Origin: an uncultured Sphingomonas sp.
GTDB lineage: Bacteria > Pseudomonadota > Alphaproteobacteria > Sphingomonadales > Sphingomonadaceae
Length of the DNA: 37,089 bases
Reading direction: 5' to 3'
Assembly: GCA_913775795.1 (NCBI GenBank)
Contig: CAJYLT010000056.1
Span: 1 to 37,089, forward strand
How positions within the stretch are numbered: position 1 is the first letter of the stretch; each line of letters starts with the position of its first letter. The translations under genes were made by a program, and so were the position numbers. The notes under the pieces were generated by a model. It saw only the letters and a program-made list of their open reading frames with translations, ran no database searches and was not told the DNA's origin. This document shows, in pieces, positions 17,443 through 26,658 of this stretch.

Positions 17443-19542
17443 ATGGCGAGCGTCCCGGAACACCCCCCTGCGCCGTCGCTCGACCGGCTGCTGCGCCCCC
17501 GATCGGTCGCGATCGTCGGCGCGTCGGACAAGAAGGGTGCGCTCGGCAATTCGGTGCTCGCCAACCTCGTGCGCCACGGCTTTGCCGGCGACATCCACCT
17601 CGTCAATCCCAAGCGCGACGTGATCGAGGGGCGAGCGGTTCTGCCGAGCATCGAGGCGCTGCCCGAGGGCGTGGACGCGGCGGTGCTGGCCATCCCCGGA
17701 CCGGCGGTGCTCGATGCGGTCCGCGCGCTTGCGGCCAGGCGCATTGGCGCGGCGGTGATCTTCGCCGCCGGCTTCGCCGAGGGGGGCGAGGCGGGGCTTG
17801 CTGCGCAACATGAGGTTGCGCAAATCGCCGCCGAGCACGGCATGGTGGTCGAGGGGCCGAACTGCCTCGGCCTCGTCAATTTCATCGATGGCGTGCCGCT
17901 GACCTTCGTCGAGACGCCGCCGCATCCCTGTCCCGGCGACGGGATCGGCATCGTCTCGCAATCGGGGGCGATGGCGGTCGTGCTCGGCACCACGCTGATG
18001 AGCAAGGCGCTGCCGCTCACCGTGTCGATCTCGACCGGTAACGAGGCGGCCTCGGGCGTCGAGGATTATGTCGAGCATCTGCTCGGCGACCCCCGCACGC
18101 GCGTGATCGCGATGATCGTCGAGCAGTTCCGCGCGCCGGCCCGCTTCCTCGCGCTGGCCGAGCGGGCGCGCGAAGCGGGCAAGCGGATCGTGCTCCTCCA
18201 CCCGGGGACGTCGAGCGCCGCGCGCGAGTCCGCGGCGACGCATACCGGCGCGATGGCGGGTGACCATGCCCTCATGCGCGCCAAGGTGGAGGCCGCGGGC
18301 GTCGTCCTGGTGCCGGGGCTGGAGGAACTGGGCGACGTCGTCGACCTTGCCTATCGCTGTCCGCCGATGCCCGCGGCCGGGGTGGCGGTGCTGACCGAAT
18401 CGGGGGCGTTCAAGGCACTGACGCTCGACCTTGCCGAAACCCTGCCGCTGCCGCTGCCGCCGCCCGGTGCGGCGACGCGCGAGGCGCTGGCGGCGGCGGT
18501 GCCCGCGTTCATTCCGGTGTCGAACCCGATGGACCTGACCGCGCAGGCGCTGGTCGATCCCGACCTCTATCGCCGCACGCTGGCGCCGCTGCTCGCCGAC
18601 GATGCGTATGGCGCGGTGGTGCTGGGGATCATCCAGACCGACCGGACGACCGCGATGCTCAAGCTGCCGCCGATCATCGACGCGATCGCCGCGCTGAAGC
18701 CGACCAAGCCGGTCATCTTCGCCGGGCTGGACGAGGGCGCGGATATCCCCGCCGACTATGTGGCGGCGTTGCGCGCGGCGGGGGTGCCCTATTTTCCCGC
18801 ACCCTATCGGGCGTTCCGCGCGCTGGCGGCGCTGCGATCGGAGGCGCCCGTACGGGGGCGCGTGGTTCCGATACCGGTGACGCTGGCGCATCGCGGCACG
18901 CTGCCCGAATATCTCGCCAAGCAGGCGCTGGCCCCGGCCGGCATTCCGTTCCCGCGCGGCATGTTCGCGGCTACCGCCGACGCCGCGGTCGACGCGGCAG
19001 CGTCGCTGGGCGGTGCCGTGGCGATGAAGGCGCAGGCGAGCGCCCTCAGCCACAAGAGCGATGCGGGCGGCGTCGCGCTGAACCTTCGCGGTGAGGCGGC
19101 GATCCGCGCCGCTTGGCACGCGATGCACGAGGCGGTCGCCACGCACGCGCCCGGCATCGCCCTCGACGGCGTGCTGGTCGAGGCGATGGGCGAACGCGGG
19201 GTCGAACTGATCGTCGGCGCGCGCCGCGATCCCGAATGGGGCGCGGTGATCCTCGTCGGCTTCGGCGGGGTGCAGGCGGAGATCCTGAAGGACGTGCGCC
19301 TGATCGTGCCGGGCTTGTCGCGCGCCGCGATCGTCGGCGAGATCATGAAGCTCAAATCCGCGCCGTTGCTGGCCGGGTGGCGCGGCAGCCCGCCGCTCGA
19401 CGTCGGCGCGGTGGCCGATCTGGTGATGGCGCTGGAGGGGGTGCTGGCCGGGACGTCCGCGATCCGGGAAATCGACCTCAATCCGGTGGTGGTCTATCCC
19501 GAGGGCTGCGTCGCGCTCGACGCGCTGATCCTCGCCGACTGA
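17443..19542 (+). CDS. ferA: Feruloyl-CoA synthetase, NDP-forming acyl-CoA synthetase type
   Basis: A 699-residue acyl-CoA synthetase of the ADP-forming superfamily, expected to make feruloyl-CoA from ferulate, CoA and ATP. Domains: CoA-binding Rossmann fold at about 10-105 (RSVAIVGASDKKGALG), succinyl-CoA-ligase-like domains at about 150-450 with the phosphorylated His267 in AATHTGAMAGDHAL, and an ATP-grasp domain at about 480-699 (AMKAQASALSHKSDAGGV, GFGGVQAEILKDV, EIDLNPVVV). It begins six bases after the hydratase/lyase stop. The same NDP-forming type is used by Sphingobium SYK-6 FerA, whereas Pseudomonas Fcs is AMP-forming, which supports a sphingomonad origin. Substrate is inferred from the operon. 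Confidence 0.9.
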   Translation: MASVPEHPPAPSLDRLLRPRSVAIVGASDKKGALGNSVLANLVRHGFAGDIHLVNPKRDVIEGRAVLPSIEALPEGVDAAVLAIPGPAVLDAVRALAARRIGAAVIFAAGFAEGGEAGLAAQHEVAQIAAEHGMVVEGPNCLGLVNFIDGVPLTFVETPPHPCPGDGIGIVSQSGAMAVVLGTTLMSKALPLTVSISTGNEAASGVEDYVEHLLGDPRTRVIAMIVEQFRAPARFLALAERAREAGKRIVLLHPGTSSAARESAATHTGAMAGDHALMRAKVEAAGVVLVPGLEELGDVVDLAYRCPPMPAAGVAVLTESGAFKALTLDLAETLPLPLPPPGAATREALAAAVPAFIPVSNPMDLTAQALVDPDLYRRTLAPLLADDAYGAVVLGIIQTDRTTAMLKLPPIIDAIAALKPTKPVIFAGLDEGADIPADYVAALRAAGVPYFPAPYRAFRALAALRSEAPVRGRVVPIPVTLAHRGTLPEYLAKQALAPAGIPFPRGMFAATADAAVDAAASLGGAVAMKAQASALSHKSDAGGVALNLRGEAAIRAAWHAMHEAVATHAPGIALDGVLVEAMGERGVELIVGARRDPEWGAVILVGFGGVQAEILKDVRLIVPGLSRAAIVGEIMKLKSAPLLAGWRGSPPLDVGAVADLVMALEGVLAGTSAIREIDLNPVVVYPEGCVALDALILAD

Positions 19543-19561
19543 ACCGCATTGCCTGTCCGAT

Positions 19562-19577
19562 GCGGGCGGGGTCCCGC
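19562..19577. terminator. Weak hairpin between ferA and rtcR
   Basis: GCGGG at 19562-19566 can pair with CCCGC at 19573-19577. It lies in the 48-base gap between the two convergent genes, where termination is needed, but the stem is short and no T run follows. Confidence 0.3.
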
Positions 19578-19590
19578 TCGCGGTCGCGGT

Positions 19591-21201
<1,611 letters not shown>

Positions 21202-21263
21202 GACGATATCGTGGGATAAATAGCGATCGCTGTCGATAGGATTTTAGGCGCGCTAGTAGAGGC

Positions 21264-21320
21264 TGCAAATTGCAATCTCGATACAATGTCGCTGTTTTAC
21301 AACAGGATATGGGTGCAATC
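21264..21320. promoter_or_regulatory. Candidate RtcR upstream activator sites
   Basis: TGCAATC occurs at 21271-21277 and again at 21314-21320, 43 bases apart, about four helical turns. The first copy overlaps the palindrome TGCAAATTGCA at 21264-21274. Between them is the inverted repeat CTGTT-TTAC-AACAG at 21292-21305. Palindromes ACGATATCGT (21203-21212) and AGCGATCGCT (21222-21231) lie nearer to rtcR. Which are true sites is not decidable by eye. Confidence 0.35.
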
Positions 21321-21338
21321 CCACTGTCTCCGGGGTTC

Positions 21339-21354
21339 TGGCATGGTCCATGCT
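21339..21354 (+). promoter_or_regulatory. Sigma-54 (-24/-12) promoter of rtcBA
   Basis: TGGCAT at 21339-21344 and ATGC at 21350-21353 place GG and GC exactly 12 bases apart, as the sigma-54 consensus TGGCAC-N5-TTGC requires. One base of the TTGC box differs. The start site should be near 21365, leaving a leader of about 93 bases. The sigma-54 activator RtcR is encoded just upstream, which strongly supports this reading. Confidence 0.75.
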
Positions 21355-21404
21355 CTTCCAATCGCGCCGGGTCGGATCGAACAGCCCGGCATCCGCGGTG
21401 AAGC

Positions 21405-21432
21405 GGGGCGGCCGGAATGGGCCGGCCGCCCC
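21405..21432 (+). ncRNA. 11-bp GC hairpin in the rtcB leader
   Basis: GGGGCGGCCGG at 21405-21415 pairs perfectly with CCGGCCGCCCC at 21422-21432 around the six-base loop AATGGG. It lies in the predicted untranslated leader, ending 11 bases before the rtcB ribosome site GAGGAAG. No T run follows, so it is not a standard terminator. It may protect the messenger 5' region or act in translation control. Confidence 0.5.
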
Positions 21433-21457
21433 CAAGCCGGAACGAGGAAGCGTTTCG

Positions 21458-22681
21458 ATGACTGACGCCTATGAGTACCAGCCTGTCGAGGGCGGTGTGC
21501 CGATCAAGATGTGGACCCGCGGCGTGCCCGTCGAGGACGGCGCCCGCGCACAACTGACCCGCGCGGCGCAGATGCCGTTCGTGTTCCGCCACGTGGCGGT
21601 GATGCCCGACGTTCATGTCGGCATCGGCGCGACGGTCGGCTCGGTGATCCCGACCAAGGGGGCGATCATTCCCGCGGCGGTCGGGGTCGATATCGGCTGC
21701 GGCATGATGGCGGCGCGCACCTCGCTGATGGCGAGCGACCTGCCCGACCATCTGGAGGGCATCCGCTCGGCGATCGAGCAGGCGGTACCGCACGGGCGCA
21801 GCGTCGGACGCGGCCGGCGCGACCATGGCTCGTGGGGCGCGCCGCCCCCGGCGATCGTCGAGGCGTGGGCGACGCTCGCCCAGCGGTTCGACCGCCTGTG
21901 CGAGAAGCATCCGCGGCTGAAGAACACCAACAACCTCGTCCATCTCGGCACGCTCGGCACCGGCAACCACTTCATCGAGCTTTGCCTCGACGAGAGCCAG
22001 CGCGTGTGGGTGATGTTGCATTCCGGATCGCGCGGCGTCGGCAACGCGATCGGCACGTTCTTCATCGAACTGGCCAAGCAGGACATGCGCAAGTGGCACA
22101 TCAACCTGCCCGACCAGGACCTCGCCTATTTCCCCGAGGGGACCGATCATTTCGACGACTATGTCGCGGCGGTCGGCTGGGCGCAGGACTATGCCGCGCT
22201 CAATCGGCGGATGATGATGACCAACGTCATCCGCGCGCTGCGGGGCGAGATCGCCAAGCCGTTCGAGGCGGAGCTGGAGGCGGTGAACTGCCACCACAAT
22301 TACGTGCAGCGGGAGAACCACTTCGGCCAGAACGTGCTCGTCACCCGCAAGGGTGCGGTGCGCGCGGCCAAGGGCGTGATGGGGATCATCCCCGGATCGA
22401 TGGGCGCCAAGTCGTTCATCGTCCGGGGCCTGGGCAATCCGGAGTCGTTCGACAGCTGCAGCCACGGCGCCGGACGCGTCATGTCGCGCACCGCGGCCAA
22501 GAAGCTGGTGACGCTCGACGAGCATATCGCCGACACCGCAGGCGTCGAATGCCGCAAGGACGAGGGCGTGATCGACGAAACGCCGAGGGCCTACAAGCCG
22601 ATCGAGGCGGTGATGGCCGCGCAGGCCGATCTGGTCGAGATCGTCCACACGCTGAAACAGGTCGTGTGCGTAAAGGGGTGA
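21458..22681 (+). CDS. rtcB: RtcB, RNA-splicing ligase
   Basis: A 407-residue RNA ligase joining 3'-phosphate or 2',3'-cyclic phosphate ends to 5'-OH ends with GTP and Mn2+. The length equals the E. coli type. Metal-site residues are visible in GVDIGCGMMA (Asp78, Cys81), and the guanylylated His336 lies in CSHGAGRVMSR; NCHHNYV and LHSGSRGVGN supply further metal and GTP contacts. The start at 21458 is chosen for GAGGAAG seven bases before it; upstream frame is leader. It is transcribed with rtcA from a sigma-54 promoter and so is likely off until RtcR is triggered. Confidence 0.96.
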   Translation: MTDAYEYQPVEGGVPIKMWTRGVPVEDGARAQLTRAAQMPFVFRHVAVMPDVHVGIGATVGSVIPTKGAIIPAAVGVDIGCGMMAARTSLMASDLPDHLEGIRSAIEQAVPHGRSVGRGRRDHGSWGAPPPAIVEAWATLAQRFDRLCEKHPRLKNTNNLVHLGTLGTGNHFIELCLDESQRVWVMLHSGSRGVGNAIGTFFIELAKQDMRKWHINLPDQDLAYFPEGTDHFDDYVAAVGWAQDYAALNRRMMMTNVIRALRGEIAKPFEAELEAVNCHHNYVQRENHFGQNVLVTRKGAVRAAKGVMGIIPGSMGAKSFIVRGLGNPESFDSCSHGAGRVMSRTAAKKLVTLDEHIADTAGVECRKDEGVIDETPRAYKPIEAVMAAQADLVEIVHTLKQVVCVKG

Positions 22682-22688
22682 TCGAACC

Positions 22689-23705
22689 ATGATCGTGATC
22701 GACGGATCCGAGGGCGAAGGCGGGGGACAGGTCGTGCGCAACGCGTGCGCCCTGTCGCTCGTCACCGGCCGGCCGTTCCGCATCGTCAATGTCCGGGGCG
22801 GGCGCGAGAAGCCCGGACTGATGCGCCAGCACGTCACCGCGGTCGAGGCGGCGTGCCGCGTCGGGGCCGCGTTGTCTGAGGGGCTGAGCGTCGGTTCGTC
22901 GGCGATCACCTTCACGCCCGGAACCGTCGTGCCCGGCGAGTATCATTTCTCGGTCGGCACGGCCGGCAGTACCGGCCTCGTGCTCCAGACGGTGCTCATG
23001 CCGCTCTGCCTGGCGGCCGGGCCGTCGCGGCTGGTGCTGGAAGGGGGCACGCACAACATGCTCGCGCCGCCGTTCGACTTCATCGAGCGGTCGTTCCTGC
23101 CGATCGTCAACCAGATGGGGCCGCGGATAACGGCGCGGCTGGTGCGGCACGGCTTCTTCCCGCGCGGCGGCGGCCGGATCGAGGTGGAGATCGAACCGGC
23201 GCCGCTTCGCCAGATCGACGCCACCGTGCGAGGGCCGCTGGTCGCGCGGCGCGGGACTGCGCTCATTGCCGCGCTTCCCGCCGGCATCGCCGATCGCGCG
23301 ATCGGCGCGGCGCGAAGGTCGCTGGCCGACTGGCCGGCGGAGGCGTTCGCCGTCCGGGAACTGCCAGAGGAGCAGGGACCGGGAACGATCCTGATGCTCG
23401 AAGCCGAGTACGAGTATGTGACCGAGATCGTCAGCGGCTTCGGCAAGCTCGGCGTCTCGGCCGAACGGCTGGCGCACACCGCGGCCCATCGGATGCGCGG
23501 GTACGAGCAATCGGATGCGTTCGCCGGCCCTTACCTTGCCGACCAGCTATTGCTGCCGATGGCGCTGGCCGGCGGGGGATGCTTAACGACCGTCAAGCCG
23601 AGCCAGCACAGCCGGACCGCGGCCGACATCATCACCCTGTTCCTCGACCGCCGGATCGTCTTCGACCAGCAGCCGGCCGGGGAGCATCGGGTGCGGATCG
23701 TCTGA
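22689..23705 (+). CDS. rtcA: RtcA, RNA 3'-terminal phosphate cyclase
   Basis: A 338-residue cyclase that converts RNA 3'-phosphate to a 2',3'-cyclic phosphate using ATP. Family features are DGSEGEGGGQVVRNA at the N-terminus, the GFFPRGGGRIEVEI signature near 157, and the adenylylated His307 in KPSQHSRTAADI. It follows rtcB by seven bases and probably depends on the same transcript; its weak ribosome site (AAGGGG) overlaps the end of rtcB, suggesting coupling. The ligase and cyclase together repair or remodel cleaved RNA such as tRNA. Confidence 0.95.
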   Translation: MIVIDGSEGEGGGQVVRNACALSLVTGRPFRIVNVRGGREKPGLMRQHVTAVEAACRVGAALSEGLSVGSSAITFTPGTVVPGEYHFSVGTAGSTGLVLQTVLMPLCLAAGPSRLVLEGGTHNMLAPPFDFIERSFLPIVNQMGPRITARLVRHGFFPRGGGRIEVEIEPAPLRQIDATVRGPLVARRGTALIAALPAGIADRAIGAARRSLADWPAEAFAVRELPEEQGPGTILMLEAEYEYVTEIVSGFGKLGVSAERLAHTAAHRMRGYEQSDAFAGPYLADQLLLPMALAGGGCLTTVKPSQHSRTAADIITLFLDRRIVFDQQPAGEHRVRIV

Positions 23706-23707
23706 TC

Positions 23708-23742
23708 GACGCGGAAGGGCGCTGGTGATCGAGGGCCGCGTC
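23708..23742 (+). terminator. Hairpin after rtcA
   Basis: GACGCGG at 23708-23714 pairs perfectly with CCGCGTC at 23736-23742, starting just past the rtcA stop. The 21-base loop is long and no T run follows, so efficiency is doubtful. Confidence 0.35.
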
Positions 23743-23815
23743 AGAGAGGCTCAGGCAGCCATTTCAAACCCTGGTGTCTGCGAATGCCGCCAGGTGTCTC
23801 ACCGTTTCGGGAGGA

Positions 23816-23890
23816 TGGTGACCCCTACGGGAATCGAACCCGTGCTTCAGCCGTGAAAGGGCCGCGTCCTAACCGCTAGACGAAGGGGCC
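23816..23890 (-). tRNA. tRNA-Glu (anticodon TTC)
   Basis: On the minus strand the acceptor GGCCCCT (5' end at 23890) pairs with AGGGGTC, the D loop has CTAGCGGTTAGGAC, the anticodon loop CTTTCAC carries TTC, and the T arm has GGGTTCGATTCCC. The discriminator A and an encoded CCA end at 23816. Length is 75 bases with CCA. It reads codons GAA and GAG. It lies between rtcA and recJ. Confidence 0.95.
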
Positions 23891-23905
23891 GTGAGGCAGG
23901 CCGCG

Positions 23906-23934
23906 CGGATAGGGGAGGGCGGCGCGACGGTCAA
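23906..23934 (-). promoter_or_regulatory. Promoter of tRNA-Glu
   Basis: On the minus strand TTGACC (23934-23929) and TATCCG (23911-23906) are 17 bases apart, predicting a start near 23899, about nine bases before the mature tRNA end. A GC-rich discriminator follows, as expected for a growth-controlled stable-RNA promoter. Confidence 0.55.
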
Positions 23935-23951
23935 GCCTGTTTGGTGCGAAA

Positions 23952-25712
23952 TCAGTCGGCCCAGGCGGCGTCCTCGACATGGAGTTCGGCGATGGCGCGG
24001 CCACTCCAGTCGTCGCGCTTCGCCCGGCCCGCCAGCCACAGGCGGCGGTGCGGGGGCGCGCCGAGCAGCGCGGCGCCGAGATCGGTGTCGGCCATGCGGA
24101 ATGCCATCGCCTTGAGGCTGCGCCCGTCCTCGCCCGCGACGATCGCGCGGACATGGCCGTTGCCGACGCGGTCGGCGCGGATGACCCGGACGGGACCGGC
24201 GGCGACGCGCGGGCTCGGCCAGCCCATGCCATAGGGGCCGCCCGCCTCCATCGCGTCGACCAGGTCGGCGGAGACGCCGCCGGGGGCGAGCACCGCGTCG
24301 AGCAGCAGCGCCCGGTCTTCCCGCGCACGGGCGACGTTCGCGGCGAGCTTCTCTTCGAGGAACGCGGCGAGCGCGGGGACGCCGCCCGGCGCCACGGTGA
24401 CGCCCGCCGCCGCCGCATGGCCGCCGCCCGCGACGATCAGCCCGGCTTCCTTGGCCGCCAGCACCGCCGCGCCGAGGTCGACGCCGGGGATCGAGCGGCC
24501 CGATCCCTTGCCGACGCCATCCTCGCCGATCGCGATGACGAGGCTGGGGCGGCTGAGGCGCTCCTTCAGCCGCCCGGCGACGATGCCGATGACGCCTGGG
24601 TGCCAGCCTTCGCCCGCGACGACGGCGACGCTGCAATCCTCGCGGCACATCGCCTCGGCCGCGGCCTGTACCTCGCCCTCGATCGCGCGGCGTTCCTCGT
24701 TCAGGCGGTCGAGTTCCTCGGCGATCGCCTTCGCCTCGGCGGAGTCGCGCGTTGTCAGCAGGCGGACGCCGAGATCCGCACGACCGACCCGCCCGCCGGC
24801 ATTGATCCGGGGGCCGAGCGCGAAGCCGAGGTCGGTGCAGGTGGGCGAGCGCGTCAAGCGCGCCGCATCGGCCAGCGCGGCGAGGCCGGGATTGGCGCGG
24901 CGGGCCATCACCTTCAGCCCCTGTGCCACGAACGCGCGGTTGAGGCCACGCAGTGCCGCGACGTCGGCGACGGTGCCGAGCGCCACCAGGTCGAGGCGGT
25001 CGAGCAGCTTCGGTTCGGGTCGTGCCGCAAAGAAGCCGCGAGCGCGAAGCTCGCGGATCAGCGCGGCGGAGAGGAGGAACGCGACGCCGACCGCCGCGAG
25101 GTGGCCGTGCGCTGCTGCAACCTCGATCTCGTCGAGCCGGTTGGGGTTCACCACCGCGTGCGCCTCGGGCAGCAGGCTGGTGCATTTGTGATGGTCGACG
25201 ACGACCACGTCGGTGCCGTTCGCCCGCGCGCTGGCCAGCGCCTCGAACGCCTGCGCGCCGCAATCGACGGTGACGATCAGGCTCGCCCCCTCATGCGCCA
25301 GCCGGCCGAGCGCCGCGACGGTGGGGCCGTAGCCCTCCCTCATCCGGTCGGGGATATAGGCGCGCGCCTCCAGCCCCAGCTCGCGCAACACGAGGATCAT
25401 CAGCGCCGCCGAGGTGGCGCCATCGACGTCGTAATCGCCGAAGATCGCGACCTGCTCGCCGGCCTGTACCGCGTTGGCGAGGCGGCGGGCGGCGGTGTCC
25501 ATGTCGCGGAAAATCGACGGGTCGGGCATGAACCCGCGGATCGAGGGGGTGCGGTGAAGCTCCAGCGTTTCCCGAGGGCATCCGCGGGCGAGGAGCAGGC
25601 GCGTCACCAGGTCGTCGGCGACGAACCCGGCATCAAGCGTGTCGCCCGCCAGCCCACGCCAATGCCAGGGCTGGCCGAGAATCGAGCGGGACACGTTGCA
25701 GACGGGGGACAT
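23952..25712 (-). CDS. recJ: RecJ, single-strand DNA 5'-3' exonuclease
   Basis: A 586-residue DHH-family exonuclease for recombination and mismatch or base-excision repair. Motifs in order: GDYDVDG (residues 92-98), TVDCG with Asp150, VVVDHHKC with the DHH at 173-175, then GPRINAGGRVGRADLGV, and the DHHA1 region GGGHAAAAGVT. The C-terminal OB-like domain continues to the end (WSGRAIAELHVEDAAW). Length is close to the usual 570-590. The ATG at 25712 follows GGCGGGG. A single gene, downstream end facing the tRNA-Glu promoter. Confidence 0.96.
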   Translation of the reverse strand: MSPVCNVSRSILGQPWHWRGLAGDTLDAGFVADDLVTRLLLARGCPRETLELHRTPSIRGFMPDPSIFRDMDTAARRLANAVQAGEQVAIFGDYDVDGATSAALMILVLRELGLEARAYIPDRMREGYGPTVAALGRLAHEGASLIVTVDCGAQAFEALASARANGTDVVVVDHHKCTSLLPEAHAVVNPNRLDEIEVAAAHGHLAAVGVAFLLSAALIRELRARGFFAARPEPKLLDRLDLVALGTVADVAALRGLNRAFVAQGLKVMARRANPGLAALADAARLTRSPTCTDLGFALGPRINAGGRVGRADLGVRLLTTRDSAEAKAIAEELDRLNEERRAIEGEVQAAAEAMCREDCSVAVVAGEGWHPGVIGIVAGRLKERLSRPSLVIAIGEDGVGKGSGRSIPGVDLGAAVLAAKEAGLIVAGGGHAAAAGVTVAPGGVPALAAFLEEKLAANVARAREDRALLLDAVLAPGGVSADLVDAMEAGGPYGMGWPSPRVAAGPVRVIRADRVGNGHVRAIVAGEDGRSLKAMAFRMADTDLGAALLGAPPHRRLWLAGRAKRDDWSGRAIAELHVEDAAWAD

Positions 25713-25741
25713 TCCCCGCCGATTAGCGCGCGCGGATGCAG

Positions 25742-25789
25742 GCGGCTAGAGGGTGGGGCGGCTAAAGGGGGGGCGCTAGAGGGGCGGGG
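25742..25789. repeat. Three imperfect tandem copies of a 15-17 base unit
   Basis: Copies begin GCGGCTAGAGGG at 25742, GCGGCTAAAGGG at 25758 and GCGCTAGAGGGG at 25773. They fill the gap between the recJ start and the terminator of the next minus-strand gene. The unit is G-rich on the plus strand. Confidence 0.5.
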
Positions 25790-25811
25790 CCGGCGGGGTG
25801 ATCGCCGGCCC
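25787..25811 (-). terminator. Terminator-like hairpin after the 85-residue secreted protein gene
   Basis: GGGCCGGCG at 25787-25795 pairs perfectly with CGCCGGCCC at 25803-25811 around a seven-base loop. It starts 14 bases past the stop of the small gene. There is no T run. Confidence 0.5.
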
Positions 25812-25824
25812 TACCGAACCGGCA

Positions 25825-26082
25825 TCACTTCGCGACCGGATCGACGCCCTGCTTGGCCACCCATTCGCCGCGCGTCTGGCAGACGGTGTGGGCGATGCGC
25901 GAGCCGGTGATCTGGACCTTGGCGCAGACGCGGGCATCGGCGGGGGCGGTCGCGGCCTTGGCGGGGGCGGCAGTGGCGGCGGTCACTTCCTCGGCACTGG
26001 CGACACCGGCGCAGAAGGTGGTGCCGGCGACGAGGCTGAGGGCGGCGAAGGCGGTCGTGGTGGCGATCGAACGGATGGTCAT
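25825..26082 (-). CDS. Small secreted protein with two-cysteine motif
   Basis: An 85-residue protein with a clear signal peptide (about 1-30, ending VASA) and a short mature part. The C-terminal half reads RVCAKVQITGSRIAHTVCQTRGEW; the Cys pair around TGSR recurs in small exported proteins that I remember from sphingomonads and relatives, without known function. The two cysteines probably form a disulfide in the periplasm. The start at 26082 follows AGGGAGA and opens the signal peptide; a longer frame upstream lacks this. It is a single-gene unit with its own hairpin behind it. Confidence 0.75.
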   Translation of the reverse strand: MTIRSIATTTAFAALSLVAGTTFCAGVASAEEVTAATAAPAKAATAPADARVCAKVQITGSRIAHTVCQTRGEWVAKQGVDPVAK

Positions 26083-26197
26083 GGTGCTTCTCCCTGCAAG
26101 TTCAGGCTGTCTGCCTGGTTGCGAGATGCTTTGCAGCGACCGTGCCAAATGGAAGGAATGGCGGATTTCCGCGGGTTTTAAGAGGAGGCAGTACGCG

Positions 26198-26238
26198 ATC
26201 TGGCAATTTACGCCAGATGAACCGCCAGTCGTTGGCGG
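26198..26238. other. Two adjacent hairpins in a divergent gap
   Basis: ATCTGGC (26198-26204) pairs with GCCAGAT (26212-26218), and three bases later CCGCCA (26222-26227) pairs with TGGCGG (26233-26238), followed by ATTTTG. They lie between the divergent secreted-protein and phosphatase-like genes, where no plus-strand gene ends. They may be a small RNA, leader structures or regulator sites. Confidence 0.35.
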
Positions 26239-26321
26239 ATTTTGCGATACGGATTGTCCGGTATCGGCCGCCGACGTTCGGAAGCGGACATTTTGGGGAC
26301 CGACGCGTAAAGACGCCGGTG

Positions 26322-26648
26322 ATGAAGCGCTATCTCTTCGTGTGCAGCCAGAACCGGCTGCGCAGCCCGACCGCCGAACAGATTTTCGCACAGCGTCCCG
26401 GTGTCGAGGTGGCGTCGGCAGGCACCAACCATGGTGCGGACGAGCCGCTCACCGACGAGCTCGTCGAGTGGGCGGATTGCATCGTCGTGATGGAGCGGGT
26501 GCACCGGACGAAGGTGCAGCGCGATTTTCGCCGCGCGCTGGGCGGGCGCAGGATCGTCTGCCTCGACATCCCGGACGACTATGCGTTCATGTCGCCCGAC
26601 CTGATTGCGCTGCTGGAAGCGCGGATGCGCCGGCACTGGCCGGATTGA
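26322..26648 (+). CDS. Short low-molecular-weight tyrosine-phosphatase-like protein
   Basis: A 108-residue protein with a P-loop at the N-terminus, CSQNRLRSPTAE: Cys8, five residues, Arg14, Ser15, as in low-molecular-weight protein tyrosine phosphatases and arsenate reductases. It is shorter than the usual 150 residues and belongs to the short predicted-phosphatase group (COG4551-like). The usual DPY acid loop is replaced by DIPDDYAFMSPDL, so the catalytic acid is uncertain. Start is ATG 26322 (a GTG precedes it directly); no strong ribosome site. It is convergent with the dioxygenase gene, 10 bases away. Substrate unknown. Confidence 0.8.
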   Translation: MKRYLFVCSQNRLRSPTAEQIFAQRPGVEVASAGTNHGADEPLTDELVEWADCIVVMERVHRTKVQRDFRRALGGRRIVCLDIPDDYAFMSPDLIALLEARMRRHWPD

Positions 26649-26658
26649 GTCCGCCCGG

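Noticed and set aside
16555..19146. 863-codon minus-strand open frame over the fer genes
   Set aside because: Antisense shadow of ferB and ferA, which have catalytic motifs; the product is extremely Arg/His-rich.
23706..23890. tRNA-Glu as a functional partner or integration site for the Rtc module
   Set aside because: RtcB does act on tRNA, but the tRNA is on the other strand with its own promoter, and no integrase or duplicated tRNA end is seen; adjacency is probably chance.
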